A stretch of DNA of 64,000 nt from Bradyrhizobium sp. CCBAU 051011 (GCF_009930815.1 NZ_CP022222.1:7792501-7856500); one strand, 5' to 3'. Counted from the first letter of the stretch, positions 19,444 through 32,661 are shown. The notes: generated from the letters alone by a model not told the origin. A program made the numbers and translations.

Positions 19444-19650
19444 TTACTTCTTCTTCGCGCGGGCTTGCGCGGCGATGGTCTTGATGCGGGCGATATCGCG
19501 GCGGGCTTCACGCAGCCGCGAGGTGTTCTCCAGCTGCCCGGTGGCGCGCTGGAAACGCAGGTTGAAACGCTCCTTCTTCAGATTGAGGACGGCGTCCTCC
19601 CTCTGGTCGTCGCTCATCGCGCGGATGTCTTCAACTTTCATCGGGGCCAT
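19444..19650 (-). CDS. rpmC: 50S ribosomal protein L29
   Basis: A 68-residue helical L29 near the exit tunnel, reading [20 protein letters not shown] and ending AQARAKKK. The start at 19650 leaves a 5-nt gap to rpl[10 protein letters not shown] three codons later is a possible alternative. Standard S10-operon order. Confidence 0.97.
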   Translation of the reverse strand: MAPMKVEDIRAMSDDQREDAVLNLKKERFNLRFQRATGQLENTSRLREARRDIARIKTIAAQARAKKK

Positions 19651-19655
19651 GAGTG

Positions 19656-20069
19656 TTACTCCGCAATGCGCGCGACGAAGCGCGTCTTGATCGGCAGCTT
19701 GGCGGCAGCGAGCGAGAGGGCTTCCTTCGCGGTCTGCACGGTGACGCCGTCGATCTCGAAAATCACGCGGCCCGGCTTGACCCGCGCCACCCACAATTCC
19801 GGCGTACCCTTGCCCGAGCCCATGCGGACTTCGGCGGGCTTCTTCGACACCGGCAGGTCGGGAAACACGCGGATCCAGACGCGGCCGGCGCGCTTCATGT
19901 GACGGGTCAGCGCGCGGCGCGCGGCTTCGATCTGGCGGGCGGTGATGCGCTCGGGCGCCATCGCCTTCAGGCCGAACTGGCCGAACGACAACGTCGCCCC
20001 CGAAGTCGCAACGCCGTGGATACGGCCCTTATGCGCCTTCCGGAACTTCGTTTTCTTTGGTTGCATCAT
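19656..20069 (-). CDS. rplP: 50S ribosomal protein L16
   Basis: A 137-residue L16 at the A-site side of the peptidyl-transferase region. It has [40 protein letters not shown] and [20 protein letters not shown]. Two consecutive ATG codons open the frame (MMQPKK). Confidence 0.98.
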   Translation of the reverse strand: MMQPKKTKFRKAHKGRIHGVATSGATLSFGQFGLKAMAPERITARQIEAARRALTRHMKRAGRVWIRVFPDLPVSKKPAEVRMGSGKGTPELWVARVKPGRVIFEIDGVTVQTAKEALSLAAAKLPIKTRFVARIAE

Positions 20070-20100
20070 GGCTTTAAGCCCTCAAACCTTCTCTAATGTC

Positions 20101-20805
20101 TCACGCAGCGGCGGCGTCGCGGCGGGGACGCGCAGTGTCGCCCTCGGCCATCTTCTTGTCCTGGGCCATCGGATCGTGCTCGAGGATCTCGCCCTTGAAG
20201 ATCCAGACCTTGACGCCGCAGGTGCCAAACGTCGTGAACGCGGTCGCCACGCCGTAATCGACATCGGCGCGCAGCGTGTGCAGCGGCACGCGGCCTTCAC
20301 GGTACCACTCCATGCGCGCGATTTCGGCGCCGCCGAGACGGCCCGAGCAGTTGATACGAATGCCCTCGGCGCCGAGACGCATCGCCGACTGCACCGCCCG
20401 CTTCATGGCGCGGCGGAACGCGACGCGGCGCTCGAGCTGCTGGGCGATCGATTCAGCGACCAGGGTGGCGTCGAGCTCGGGCTTGCGGATTTCGACGATG
20501 TTGATGACGACGTCGGAAGCCGTGATGTCGGCAACCCGCTTGCGCAGCTTGTCGATGTCGGCGCCCTTCTTGCCGATCACGACGCCCGGACGCGCCGAGT
20601 GGATCGTCACGCGGCACTTCTTGTGCGGACGCTCGATCACGATGCGGGCGACGGCGGCCTGCTTGAGCTCCTTGTGCAGGATCTCGCGGATCTTGACGTC
20701 TTCATGCAGCAGCTTGCCGTATTCGCTCTTGCCGGCGAACCAGCGCGAATCCCAGGTGCGGTTGATGCCGAGACGCAGCCCGATTGGATTGATCTTTTGA
20801 CCCAT
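20101..20805 (-). CDS. rpsC: 30S ribosomal protein S3
   Basis: A 234-residue S3 at the mRNA entry tunnel. The N-terminus [20 protein letters not shown], the KH domain with [19 protein letters not shown], and the C-terminal domain ([20 protein letters not shown]) are complete. An Ala/Arg/Asp-rich tail follows. It lies between rplV and rplP. Confidence 0.98.
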   Translation of the reverse strand: MGQKINPIGLRLGINRTWDSRWFAGKSEYGKLLHEDVKIREILHKELKQAAVARIVIERPHKKCRVTIHSARPGVVIGKKGADIDKLRKRVADITASDVVINIVEIRKPELDATLVAESIAQQLERRVAFRRAMKRAVQSAMRLGAEGIRINCSGRLGGAEIARMEWYREGRVPLHTLRADVDYGVATAFTTFGTCGVKVWIFKGEILEHDPMAQDKKMAEGDTARPRRDAAAA

Positions 20806-20824
20806 CGTATTCTCCCGCGCCGCT

Positions 20825-21211
20825 TTAAGCGCTTGCCTCGGCCTCGACCTGACGAACCACGATGGTCAGGTGCGAGAACGGTTTATAGATACGGCCCGAA
20901 CGGCCACGGCCGCGCGGCGCAAAACGCTTCATGACGATGCCGTTGCCGACATGGGCCTCGGCGACGACGAGATCGTCGACTTCGAGGTCATGGTTGTTCT
21001 CGGCGTTGGCGATCGCCGATTCCAGGCACTTCTTGACGTCGACCGCGATCCGCTTGCGCGAGAACTGCAGGTCGGCGAGCGCAGCCGAAGCCTTCCGGCC
21101 GCGGATCAGCTGCGCGACCAGGTTGAGCTTCTGCGGGCTGACGCGCAGCATCCGGGCAACCGCCTTGGCCTCGTTGTCCGCGAGGCTACGTTCGCGCTTT
21201 GGTTTGCTCAT
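20825..21211 (-). CDS. rplV: 50S ribosomal protein L22
   Basis: A 128-residue L22, whose long beta-hairpin lines the nascent-peptide tunnel. The hairpin segment ([20 protein letters not shown]) has the normal length, with no deletion of the macrolide-resistance type. It lies between rpsS and rpsC. Confidence 0.98.
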   Translation of the reverse strand: MSKPKRERSLADNEAKAVARMLRVSPQKLNLVAQLIRGRKASAALADLQFSRKRIAVDVKKCLESAIANAENNHDLEVDDLVVAEAHVGNGIVMKRFAPRGRGRSGRIYKPFSHLTIVVRQVEAEASA

Positions 21212-21221
21212 CGTCTATTCC

Positions 21222-21500
21222 TCAAGCCTTCTTGGCTTTCTTGTCGCCCGAGTGGCCATGGAAGGTACGGGTCGGCGAGAACTCGCCGAACTTGTGACCC
21301 ACCATTTCCTCGTTGACCGAGACCGGCACATGCTTCTGGCCGTTGTAGACGCCGAACGTCAGGCCGACGAACTGCGGCAGGATGGTCGAGCGGCGGCTCC
21401 AGATCTTGATGACGTCGTGTCGGCCGGACGCACGCGCCGCATCTGCCTTCTTGAGCAGCGACGCCTCGACGAACGGGCCTTTCCAGACTGAACGAACCAT
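21222..21500 (-). CDS. rpsS: 30S ribosomal protein S19
   Basis: A 92-residue S19 of the 30S head. It reads [20 protein letters not shown] and [16 protein letters not shown]. It sits between rplB and rplV with gaps of about 10 nt. Confidence 0.98.
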   Translation of the reverse strand: MVRSVWKGPFVEASLLKKADAARASGRHDVIKIWSRRSTILPQFVGLTFGVYNGQKHVPVSVNEEMVGHKFGEFSPTRTFHGHSGDKKAKKA

Positions 21501-21512
21501 GTCCGGCGTTCC

Positions 21513-22346
21513 TTACTTCTTCCGCTTGTGGCGGCTTAGGAGGATGAATCGGTTGGTCGACTTGTTCGACCGGGTCTTCTTGCCCTTGGTCGGCTTGCCC
21601 CACGGGGTAACCGGGTGGCGGCCGCCCGAGGTGCGGCCTTCGCCGCCGCCGTGCGGGTGATCGATCGGGTTCATGACGACGCCGCGGTTATGCGGGCGCC
21701 AGCCGAGCCAGCGGGTGCGGCCGGCCTTGCCGATCGAGATGTTCATGTGGTCGGGGTTCGACACCGCACCGATAGTGCCGCGGCAACGGCCGTGCACTAG
21801 GCGCTGTTCGCCCGAGTTCAGGCGCAGAATGACGTAGTCCTGGTCGCGACCGACGATCTGGGCGTAGGTGCCGGCCGAACGCGCGATCTGGCCGCCCTTC
21901 CCGATCTTCATCTCGATGTTGTGGATGATGGTGCCGACCGGCATGTTGCCGAGCGGCATGACATTGCCCGGCTTCACGTCGACATGGCTGCCGGCGACGA
22001 CGGTGTCGCCCACGGCCAGACGCTGCGGCGCCAGGATGTAGGCCTGCTCGCCGTCCTGATACTTGATCAGCGCAATGAACGCGGTGCGGTTCGGATCGTA
22101 TTCCAGCCGCTCGACGACGGCGGGAACGTCAACCTTGTTCCGCTTGAAGTCGACGATGCGGTAGGCCTTCTTGTGGCCGCCGCCGCGGAAACGCACGGTG
22201 ATGCGGCCGGTGTTGTTGCGGCCGCCATTGCCGAGCTTGCCCTCGGTCAGCGCCTTCACCGGCTTGCCCTTGTAGAGCGCCGAACGGTCGACCATCACCA
22301 GCTGGCGCTGGCCCGGCGTCGTCGGATTGTATGTTTTCAATGCCAT
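21513..22346 (-). CDS. rplB: 50S ribosomal protein L2
   Basis: A 277-residue L2 that supports the peptidyl-transferase centre and subunit joining. It contains [20 protein letters not shown], the conserved [20 protein letters not shown] with the essential His, and a basic C-terminus. Position between rplW and rpsS is standard. Confidence 0.99.
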   Translation of the reverse strand: MALKTYNPTTPGQRQLVMVDRSALYKGKPVKALTEGKLGNGGRNNTGRITVRFRGGGHKKAYRIVDFKRNKVDVPAVVERLEYDPNRTAFIALIKYQDGEQAYILAPQRLAVGDTVVAGSHVDVKPGNVMPLGNMPVGTIIHNIEMKIGKGGQIARSAGTYAQIVGRDQDYVILRLNSGEQRLVHGRCRGTIGAVSNPDHMNISIGKAGRTRWLGWRPHNRGVVMNPIDHPHGGGEGRTSGGRHPVTPWGKPTKGKKTRSNKSTNRFILLSRHKRKK

Positions 22347-22358
22347 CGCTGTGTCGCC

Positions 22359-22658
22359 TTATAGTCCGGTGGTGACGTCGATGCGGTGGCCCTCTTCGAG
22401 GGTCACGACCGCCCGCTTCACGTCCGACTGCGAACCGAAATTGCCGCGGAACACCTTGGTCTTGCCCTTGCGGACCAGCGTGTTCACGCTCTTCACCTTG
22501 ACGTCGAACAGCTTTTCGACGGCTTCCTTGATTTGCGGCTTGGTCGCCTTGTTGGCGACCTTGAACACGACCTTGTTGTGCTCGGACGCAACCGTCGCCT
22601 TTTCGGTGACGACGGGCGCGACGATCACGTCGTAATGGCGCGGATCGATATTCTTCAT
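22359..22658 (-). CDS. rplW: 50S ribosomal protein L23
   Basis: A 99-residue L23, the exit-tunnel docking site for trigger factor and SRP. It reads [20 protein letters not shown] and ends [14 protein letters not shown]. Its ATG overlaps the rplD stop by 4 nt (ATGA), indicating coupled translation. A long in-frame extension through rplD is not used. Confidence 0.98.
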   Translation of the reverse strand: MKNIDPRHYDVIVAPVVTEKATVASEHNKVVFKVANKATKPQIKEAVEKLFDVKVKSVNTLVRKGKTKVFRGNFGSQSDVKRAVVTLEEGHRIDVTTGL

Positions 22659-23275
22659 TTGAAGCGCGCCTCCAGCGCATCCACTGCCGCCTTCGTCAGC
22701 ACGAGCTTCTGACGGCGCAGAATGTCGTAGACGTTGATGCCCTGGATCGGCAGCACGTCGATATTCGGAATGTTGCGCGCAGCGGTCGCGAAACCGGTGT
22801 TGAGCTCGGCGCCGTCGATGATCAGCGCATTGGTGAGCCCAAGGCCGGAGAAGTGGCCGACCAGCGCCTTGGTCTTGGCATCTTTGACCTGCGCATTGTC
22901 GATCACGATCAGGCCGCCGTCCTTGGCCTTCGCCGACAGAGCATGCTTGAGCGCGAGCGCCCGCACCTTCTTCGGCAGGTCGGTCGCGTGCGAGCGGACC
23001 ACCGGACCGAACGCACGGCCACCGCCGCGGAACTGCGGCACGCGGGCCGAGCCGTGACGGGCGCCGCCGGTGCCCTTCTGCTTGTACATCTTCTTGCCGG
23101 TGCGCCAGACGTCGGCGCGGCCCTGCGTCTTGTGCGTTCCGGCCTGGCGCTTGTTGAGCTGCCATTGCACGCAACGCTGGATGATGTCGACGCGCGGTTC
23201 GAGACCGAAGATCGCGTCCGAGAGCTGGACCGATCCGGCTTCCTTACCTTCGAGGGTCGTGACTTTCAGTTCCAT
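22655..23275 (-). CDS. rplD: 50S ribosomal protein L4
   Basis: A 206-residue L4. In E. coli, L4 also autoregulates the S10 operon. The tunnel-lining loop ([20 protein letters not shown]) is intact, without resistance-type change. Only 1 nt separates it from rplC, and it overlaps rplW by 4 nt. Confidence 0.98.
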   Translation of the reverse strand: MELKVTTLEGKEAGSVQLSDAIFGLEPRVDIIQRCVQWQLNKRQAGTHKTQGRADVWRTGKKMYKQKGTGGARHGSARVPQFRGGGRAFGPVVRSHATDLPKKVRALALKHALSAKAKDGGLIVIDNAQVKDAKTKALVGHFSGLGLTNALIIDGAELNTGFATAARNIPNIDVLPIQGINVYDILRRQKLVLTKAAVDALEARFK

Positions 23276-23276
23276 C

Positions 23277-23993
23277 TCACGCGCCCTCCTGCTCGGCCGG
23301 AGCAGCCTGCTCGCCGCCGGCGACCTTGAACTTGCCGGGCTTCGGCGCTTCCTTCGGCAACGGCTTCTTGACGGCGTCGCGCACCGAGATCCAGCCGCCC
23401 TTGGAGCCGGGAACGGCGCCTTCGACGAGGATCAGGCCGCGCTCGACGTCGGTCTGCACCACACGCAGGTTGAGCGTGGTGATGCGATCGACACCCATGT
23501 GACCGGGCATCTTCTTGTTCTTGAAGGTCTTGCCGGGGTCCTGACGTCCGCCGGTCGAACCGATCGAACGGTGCGAGATCGACACGCCGTGGGTGGCGCG
23601 CAGACCGCCGAAATTCCAGCGCTTCATGCCGCCGGCAAACCCCTTACCGACCGAGGTGCCGGTAACGTCGACGAACTGGCCGACCACGAAGTGGTCCGCC
23701 TGGATCTCGGCGCCGACCGGGATCAGCGCATCTTCCGACACGCGGAACTCGGTAACCTTCCGCTTCGGCTCGACCTTGGCAACCGCAAACTGGCCGCGCT
23801 CTGCCTTCGGCAGATAGACGGTCTTGCGGGTGCCGGCGCCAAGCTGCAGCGCGACGTAGCCGTTCTTTTCGGTGGTGCGATGGCCCAGCACCTGGCAGTT
23901 GCCCAGCTTGAGCACGGTCACGGGGATATGTTCGCCGGTCTCCGTAAAGACCCGCGTCATCCCGACCTTTTGTGCGATCACTCCGGAGCGCAT
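23277..23993 (-). CDS. rplC: 50S ribosomal protein L3
   Basis: A 238-residue L3, which organises the 3' end of 23S rRNA near the peptidyl-transferase centre. It starts [20 protein letters not shown] and has [20 protein letters not shown] and [20 protein letters not shown]. About 25 extra C-terminal residues ([18 protein letters not shown]) extend past the E. coli length, as in related alphaproteobacteria. Confidence 0.98.
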   Translation of the reverse strand: MRSGVIAQKVGMTRVFTETGEHIPVTVLKLGNCQVLGHRTTEKNGYVALQLGAGTRKTVYLPKAERGQFAVAKVEPKRKVTEFRVSEDALIPVGAEIQADHFVVGQFVDVTGTSVGKGFAGGMKRWNFGGLRATHGVSISHRSIGSTGGRQDPGKTFKNKKMPGHMGVDRITTLNLRVVQTDVERGLILVEGAVPGSKGGWISVRDAVKKPLPKEAPKPGKFKVAGGEQAAPAEQEGA

Positions 23994-24045
23994 CGGCGTG
24001 CTTCCTGTTCTTTCTGTCCGCTAACGTCGGACGATCCTGAAAATC

Positions 24046-24354
24046 TTAGAGCTTGATCTCGACGTCGACACCGGCGGCCAGGTCGAGCTTCATCAAAGCA
24101 TCGACGGTCTGCGGGGTCGGGTCGACAATGTCGAGAAGGCGCTTGTGGGTGCGCATCTCGAATTGCTCGCGGCTCTTCTTGTCGACGTGCGGCGAACGGT
24201 TGACGGTGAACTTCTCGATGCGAGTGGGCAGCGGAATGGGTCCGCGAACCTGGGCACCGGTACGTTTCGCCGTGTTCACGATCTCCCGGGTCGACGTATC
24301 GAGGATTCGATGGTCGAACGCCTTGAGACGGATGCGAATATTTTGGCCGTTCAT
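24046..24354 (-). CDS. rpsJ: 30S ribosomal protein S10 (NusE)
   Basis: A 102-residue S10, 30S head protein and, as NusE, partner of NusB and NusG in antitermination. It reads [40 protein letters not shown] and [20 protein letters not shown]. It heads the S10 block and is separated from tuf by an 86-bp spacer filled by a palindromic repeat. Confidence 0.98.
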
Positions 24355-24386
24355 TGCCGTTGTCTTTCTTTGTCGTCGTATTGGCG

Positions 24387-24440
24387 AGTGGTGCGAGTAG
24401 CGAATGATCTATTCGCTACTCGCTATTCCTGTTCGCTCGC
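24387..24440. repeat. AT-type palindromic repeat (family B, copy 2) between tuf and rpsJ
   Basis: GCGAGTAGCGAAT (24393-24405) and ATTCGCTACTCGC (24411-24423) form a perfect 13-bp stem with a 5-nt loop, followed by TATTCCTGTTCGCTCGC. It shares the words GCGAATAG/CTATTCGC with the rpsM-rpsK spacer. There is no T-run long enough for a terminator. Confidence 0.8.
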
Positions 24441-25631
<1,191 letters not shown>

Positions 25632-25671
25632 TTGACTCTCCGTTCAGTCGTTAGCTTGCAACCAACGACAA

Positions 25672-27744
<2,073 letters not shown>

Positions 27745-27773
27745 GGGCTGTTCCTTAAATCCGTTCTTCGCCG

Positions 27774-28259
<486 letters not shown>

Positions 28260-28631
28260 TTACTTCGGACGCTTCGCGCCGTACTTCGAACGACGCTGCT
28301 TACGGTTCTTGACGCCCTGGGTATCGAGGACGCCGCGGAGGATGTGGTAGCGAACGCCGGGCAAGTCCTTGACGCGGCCGCCGCGGATCATGACCACCGA
28401 GTGCTCCTGAAGGTTATGGCCTTCACCCGGGATGTAGCCGATCACCTCGAAGCCGTTGGTCAGGCGCACCTTGGCGACCTTACGAAGCGCCGAGTTCGGC
28501 TTCTTCGGGGTCGTGGTGTAGACGCGCGTGCAAACGCCGCGCTTCTGCGGCGACTGCTGCAGCGCCGGCACCTTCTTGCGCGACTTCTGTACCGTACGCG
28601 GATTTGCGATCAGCTGGTTGATCGTCGGCAT
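28260..28631 (-). CDS. rpsL: 30S ribosomal protein S12
   Basis: A 123-residue S12 of the decoding centre. The start at 28631 ([20 protein letters not shown]) was chosen over an unrelated upstream extension. Lys43 and Lys88, the usual streptomycin-resistance positions, are wild type ([24 protein letters not shown]). It is the first gene of the str block. Confidence 0.98.
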   Translation of the reverse strand: MPTINQLIANPRTVQKSRKKVPALQQSPQKRGVCTRVYTTTPKKPNSALRKVAKVRLTNGFEVIGYIPGEGHNLQEHSVVMIRGGRVKDLPGVRYHILRGVLDTQGVKNRKQRRSKYGAKRPK

Positions 28632-29305
28632 GTAGCCTTCACCCTTTAGTTCGCGCGAAACCTTGAACGGCTTTCGCAAATTCTTCTCGGAACTAGCCGT
28701 TCCGTTCGGCCCGCCTTGCGCGAAGAAACATTCACGCAAAACGAAATCGCGCCAACCACTCATCGCTGAGCGGAAAGCGCTTCGACGCCACAGAGGACCG
28801 CGATTGAAGGCCGATCAGCGGTCGCTGTCCGGCCTGCTTCCGAGGTCATGCATCCGAGTTCACTCTCAAGAGGACGTGCTCAAGAGAACTAAAATCGTCC
28901 TGGCATTGCCTAGCAATAATCGACAGCGTTTGAGCGGCATTCGTCGAGGTTGGTGCCCGTCTCAGTCCATAAGGATTTGAAAGGGTGTTCCGTTCCGACG
29001 CTGGCGTTGCTCACCGCCTGTCGTTAAGTGGCCGTCTTCTATAAGCGGTGGATAGCTAAGTCAAGCAAAAGCATGACACTGGAAATGCCTATGGCGGCTG
29101 CGGATTCAGCACTTCGCATGAATTCGGGAAGTCCGAAATAGGCAATAACGCCCTGTTCGCGGGTGCGGTCCGAGTCGGCATTTTTACCCGGATAGATACA
29201 ACCAGAAACAATATTCCTTGGATTTCTCTCCGAATCCGGGAGCCCGGCTAAGCTTTTATTTGCCATTCGGGGTGCAAAAGTGTCGCACCCCGGCCGAGAT
29301 TCCCT
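28632..29305. other. 674-bp divergent spacer upstream of the str operon
   Basis: No convincing gene is present. The stretch is less GC-rich than its flanks, and separates rpsL (leftward) from an FAD oxidoreductase gene (rightward). It should contain the main promoter and a long leader for rpsL-rpsG-fusA-tuf, and the promoter for the plus-strand gene. A weak 75-residue minus-strand frame at 29039-29266 was not accepted. Confidence 0.6.
29038..29064 (-). promoter_or_regulatory. Candidate sigma-70-type promoter for the str operon
   Basis: On the minus strand, TTGACT (29064-29059) and TATAGA (29043-29038) are spaced by 15 bp; read as the alphaproteobacterial CTTGAC box, the gap is 16 bp. Transcription would begin near 29031 and give a leader of about 400 nt before rpsL. 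The spacing is short of the ideal 17 bp and other promoters in the spacer cannot be excluded. Confidence 0.35.
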
Positions 29306-30529
29306 ATGAAATATACCGACATTGCGATCATCGGGGGCGGCCTAGCCGGCTCGACCGCGGCCGCCATGCTCGGACGGGCCGGAATTTCGACGGTCCTGAT
29401 CGATCCGCATCAGGTCTATCCCTTCGACTTCCGCGTCGAAAAAATCAGCGGCGACGAGCAGCTCGGCCGTTTCTACCAGACCGGAATCGCCGATTCGGTG
29501 CTGCGCTCGGCCACCCATGACGGGCAAAACTGGATCGCGCGATTCGGCTATCTCCTCGACAAGAAGCCAAGCCGCCAATACGGCATCATGTATGACGCGC
29601 TGATCGGCGCTATCAGAGCCGAAATCGCAGTCCCCGCCGAACTCGTCTACGCCAAGGTGACCGATGTCGCGACCAGCGCGGAGCGGCAGACGCTGACCCT
29701 GTCGGATGGCGAAACCATCTCGGCGCGGCTGGTGGTGCTGGCCAACGGACTGAGTGTCGGGCTGCGCCGCAATCTCGGCATCGAGCGCCAGGTGATCAGC
29801 GCCAGCCATTCGATCTCGATCGGGTTCGACCTCGTGCCGGTCGGCCGCCCGGCCTTCGAATTTCCCGCCCTGACCTATTTTTCGGAACGGACGAAGGAGC
29901 GCGTCGCCTATGTGACGCTGTTCCCGGTCGGAAAGCGGATGCGGGCCAACCTTTTCGTCTACCGCGAGGTCGACGACCCCTGGCTGCGCGAGATGCGGCA
30001 CAGGCCGGTCGAGACCATGAACGCGGCGCTGCCGAGGCTGCGCCGGATCACCGGCGAATACGCCGTTGCCGGCGACGTCAAGATCCGCCCGGCCGATGTC
30101 TATGTTTCGACCGGCTATCGCCAACCCGGCATCGTTCTGATCGGCGACGCCTTTGCGGCCACCTGCCCGGTCACCGGCACCGGTACCGACAAGGTGTTCA
30201 CCGACGTCGCGCAGCTCTGTAACGTGCACATCCCCGCCTGGCTTGCCAGCGAAGGCATGAGCGAAGCCAAGATCGCTTCCTTTTACGACGATCCGGTCAA
30301 GCAGGCCTGCGACGCCTGGTCGATGGGAAAAGCGATCAGCTTCCGCAAGGTCACGATCGAGAACGGGCTCTACTGGCGGGCCCAGCGCTGGGCGCGCTTC
30401 CTGGCGTGGTTCGGCGAAGGCGCGTTGCGGCGGATGCGCAACGGGATCAGTGCGGACTCAAACCGCCCTGCTCACTCCTCGTCGTCATCCTCATCGTCGT
30501 CATCGTCTTCATTGTCGTCGTCGGCCTGA
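29306..30529 (+). CDS. FAD-dependent oxidoreductase (monooxygenase/geranylgeranyl-reductase-like) with poly-Ser tail
   Basis: A 407-residue flavoprotein. The N-terminus carries the FAD-binding DIAIIGGGLAGSTAAAMLGR motif and an acidic end of the second strand (VLIDPH). A second FAD motif, GIVLIGDAFAATCPVTGTGT, lies near residue 275, as in UbiH/PHBH-type monooxygenases and geranylgeranyl reductases. The last residues, about 388-404, are almost all Ser. That tail is encoded opposite the acidic tail of the convergent ABC transporter gene, a 58-bp overlap. No clear ribosome site precedes the ATG. The substrate is unknown; the enzyme borders an exporter and another FAD enzyme. Confidence 0.85.
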   Translation: MKYTDIAIIGGGLAGSTAAAMLGRAGISTVLIDPHQVYPFDFRVEKISGDEQLGRFYQTGIADSVLRSATHDGQNWIARFGYLLDKKPSRQYGIMYDALIGAIRAEIAVPAELVYAKVTDVATSAERQTLTLSDGETISARLVVLANGLSVGLRRNLGIERQVISASHSISIGFDLVPVGRPAFEFPALTYFSERTKERVAYVTLFPVGKRMRANLFVYREVDDPWLREMRHRPVETMNAALPRLRRITGEYAVAGDVKIRPADVYVSTGYRQPGIVLIGDAFAATCPVTGTGTDKVFTDVAQLCNVHIPAWLASEGMSEAKIASFYDDPVKQACDAWSMGKAISFRKVTIENGLYWRAQRWARFLAWFGEGALRRMRNGISADSNRPAHSSSSSSSSSSSSLSSSA

Positions 30530-32496
30530 GAGGCGGCGTTGTGCGGCGTGTGGCCCTGGTCGTCCCAGAGTTTGCGATAGACGCCATTGGCCGCGAGCAA
30601 TTGCGCATGCGAGCCGCGCTCGATCGCCCTGCCGCCTGAAATCACGATGATCTCGTCCATCTCGACCACCGACGTCAGGCGGTGGGTCGACCAGATCATG
30701 GTGCGCCCCTCGGCCACGTTGAGCAGCGTGCGGTTGATCGCCGCTTCCGTGGTCTGGTCGAGCGCCGACGTCGCTTCATCGAGCAGCAACAGCGAGGGAT
30801 TGCGGATGATAGCGCGCGCGATCGCGATACGCTGGCGCTGGCCGCCCGACAGCGTATCGCCGCGCTCGCCGACCGGCGTGTCGTATTTCTGCGGCAGGCT
30901 CATGATGTAGCTGTGGATCTCGGCCTTGCGCGCGGCTTCCTCGACCTCCTCGTCGCTGGCGCCTTCCTTGCCGAGCCGGATGTTCTCCCGGATCGTCATG
31001 TTGAACAGCATGTTCTCCTGGAACACGATGGCCATACCGCTGCGCAGGGATTCGCGGGTCACGCGGCGGATATCGACGCCGTCGATCGCCACCCTCCCCT
31101 CGTCCGGCGTGTAAAGCCGCAGGATCAGGTTGAGCAGCGTGCTCTTGCCCGAGCCGCTGGGACCGACGATCGCAATGCGCTTGCCGACATTGAGCTTGAG
31201 GCTGAAATTGTCGAGCACCGGCGTCTCGCTGCCTTCATAGGCGAAGGTGACGCGCTCGAAGCTGATGTCGTTGGTGATGCGCGGCAGATCGGGCGCGCCC
31301 GGGCGATCGGCGCCGCGCGTCGGCTCGTCGAGCAGTTCCTGCATATGCCGCACCGCCGCCGCCGACTGGATCGACACCGGAATGAAATGCATCAGATGGG
31401 CGATGTTATAGGACACCTCCCAGAACGCGCTCTCGAAGGTGACGAAAGTGCCGATGGTGATCTGGCCCTTGGTGGCGAGATAGGCGCCGATCGCCAGCAC
31501 GACGAGGTGCAGCAGCAATACTGAAATGGTGACGGTGCGCTCCACCATGGTGGAGAGGAAGACGGCGGACGCCGTCTTGATGCGCACATCCTGGTTGCGC
31601 ATGGTGAACCAGCCGAGCGTGCGGCGCTGCAGGCTGAATGCCTTGATGACCGCCTGCGCCGCGACATTTTCCTGCACCGTGCCGAGCAGCGCCGCTTCAT
31701 TGAGCTTTTGCTCGTAATTCGCCTGTACTGCCTTCGGCGTCAGGATTCGTGGCCCGATCAGCGTGATCGGGAACACCAAGAGCGCCACCGCCGCAAGCTG
31801 CCAGTTCAGGAACAGCATCAGGATGATGCCGGCGATCAGTTCCAGGAATGGCAGTGCCGCGCTGTTGGCGAAGGTTTTGACCGAGCTTTCATAGGCCGCG
31901 AGGTCGATCGAGAAGCGCGAGAGTATCTCGCCGCGCTTGGTGCGGGCGAAATATGACGACGGCAGGTTCTGGACGTGTTCGAACAGCCGCGTCCGCACGT
32001 CGGCGATGACGCCTGCCGCCAGCCGCGCATCCCAGCGCTCATACCAAACCGCAATGATCGAGGTGATTATTCCGGCGACCGCGAGCACGCCGAGGATCTT
32101 GTAGAGCGCCTGGAAGTCCTCTTCGCCGAGCGCGTCGTCGATCAGGAATTTGAGGCTGAGCGGCATGATGACGTTGAACAGCGTCTCAACGAGAACGCCG
32201 AAGGTCACAAAGGCGAGCAGCTTTCTGTAGTTGCCCAGATAAGGCTTGGTGAAGCCGTAGATCGTCGCCATCGCGCCGGCGGCTTCCTTGGCGGTGAAGA
32301 CGACGAGATCCTCGTCATCATCATCGTCGTCGAGCTCCAGCTCGTCGTCCTTGCCATCCTTGTCGGCGTCATCGGCAGGCGCAGCCTTGCCACCGGTCGG
32401 CGGCGCGACGGCCTCCAGCATAAGCTTCTTCGTGAGCTCCGGATCGTCAGCCGGAACAGGATTCCGATCATCCGAAGAAGGAGGCATGGGCGCCAT
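30472..32496 (-). CDS. ABC exporter half-transporter (membrane + ATPase) with acidic N- and C-terminal segments
   Basis: A 674-residue fused permease-ATPase of the MsbA/McjD-like exporter class, probably a homodimer. The ATG at 32496 is chosen; a TTG at 32553 would fall in a hairpin. Residues about 42-63 are an acidic linker (ADKDGKDDELELDDDDDDED), then six helices (about 80-380), then an ATPase with GPSGSGKST, LSGGQRQRIAIARAI and LLLLDEATSALD. The last residues are nearly all Asp and Glu (DDDNEDDDDDEDDDEE). Such acidic ends are not normal for the family. It lies downstream of the amine-oxidase/methyltransferase gene on the same strand. The substrate is unknown. Confidence 0.88.
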   Translation of the reverse strand: MAPMPPSSDDRNPVPADDPELTKKLMLEAVAPPTGGKAAPADDADKDGKDDELELDDDDDDEDLVVFTAKEAAGAMATIYGFTKPYLGNYRKLLAFVTFGVLVETLFNVIMPLSLKFLIDDALGEEDFQALYKILGVLAVAGIITSIIAVWYERWDARLAAGVIADVRTRLFEHVQNLPSSYFARTKRGEILSRFSIDLAAYESSVKTFANSAALPFLELIAGIILMLFLNWQLAAVALLVFPITLIGPRILTPKAVQANYEQKLNEAALLGTVQENVAAQAVIKAFSLQRRTLGWFTMRNQDVRIKTASAVFLSTMVERTVTISVLLLHLVVLAIGAYLATKGQITIGTFVTFESAFWEVSYNIAHLMHFIPVSIQSAAAVRHMQELLDEPTRGADRPGAPDLPRITNDISFERVTFAYEGSETPVLDNFSLKLNVGKRIAIVGPSGSGKSTLLNLILRLYTPDEGRVAIDGVDIRRVTRESLRSGMAIVFQENMLFNMTIRENIRLGKEGASDEEVEEAARKAEIHSYIMSLPQKYDTPVGERGDTLSGGQRQRIAIARAIIRNPSLLLLDEATSALDQTTEAAINRTLLNVAEGRTMIWSTHRLTSVVEMDEIIVISGGRAIERGSHAQLLAANGVYRKLWDDQGHTPHNAASQADDDNEDDDDDEDDDEE

Positions 32497-32540
32497 GAAA
32501 CCAACCGATGCTGCACGGCCGGCATGACCGCAAATCGAAC

Positions 32541-32563
32541 GCGGTAGCGGCAAGCGCTACCGC
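32541..32563. other. Hairpin upstream of the ABC exporter gene
   Basis: Perfect 9-bp stem GCGGTAGCG (32541-32549) with CGCTACCGC (32555-32563), loop GCAAG, no T-run. It lies 45 nt before the chosen start of the exporter and could affect translation or transcript stability. Confidence 0.6.
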
Positions 32564-32602
32564 AAGGATTCTATGCGATCGGGATGAATTCGGCAAACAT
32601 TT

Positions 32603-32640
32603 GGGGCGACCGGCCCTGATTCGTCAGAGCCGGTCGCCCC
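32603..32640. other. Strong 12-bp hairpin capped by a UUCG tetraloop between the fusion gene and the exporter
   Basis: GGGGCGACCGGC (32603-32614) pairs with GCCGGTCGCCCC (32629-32640). The loop itself contains CTGA-TTCG-TCAG, so the RNA is one long stem with a single mismatch and a UUCG cap. No T-run follows on either strand, so it is not a standard terminator. It lies 22 nt after the fusion gene stop, suiting an mRNA 3'-end stabiliser or attenuator. Confidence 0.75.
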
Positions 32641-32661
32641 TAAATACAAACCGGTCGGACC

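Noticed and set aside
29039..29266. 75-residue minus-strand frame upstream of rpsL
   Set aside because: No recognisable family and no good ribosome site; it lies over the likely str promoter.
32288..32527. Plus-strand frame with a poly-Ser run
   Set aside because: It is the complement of the acidic linker codons of the ABC exporter.
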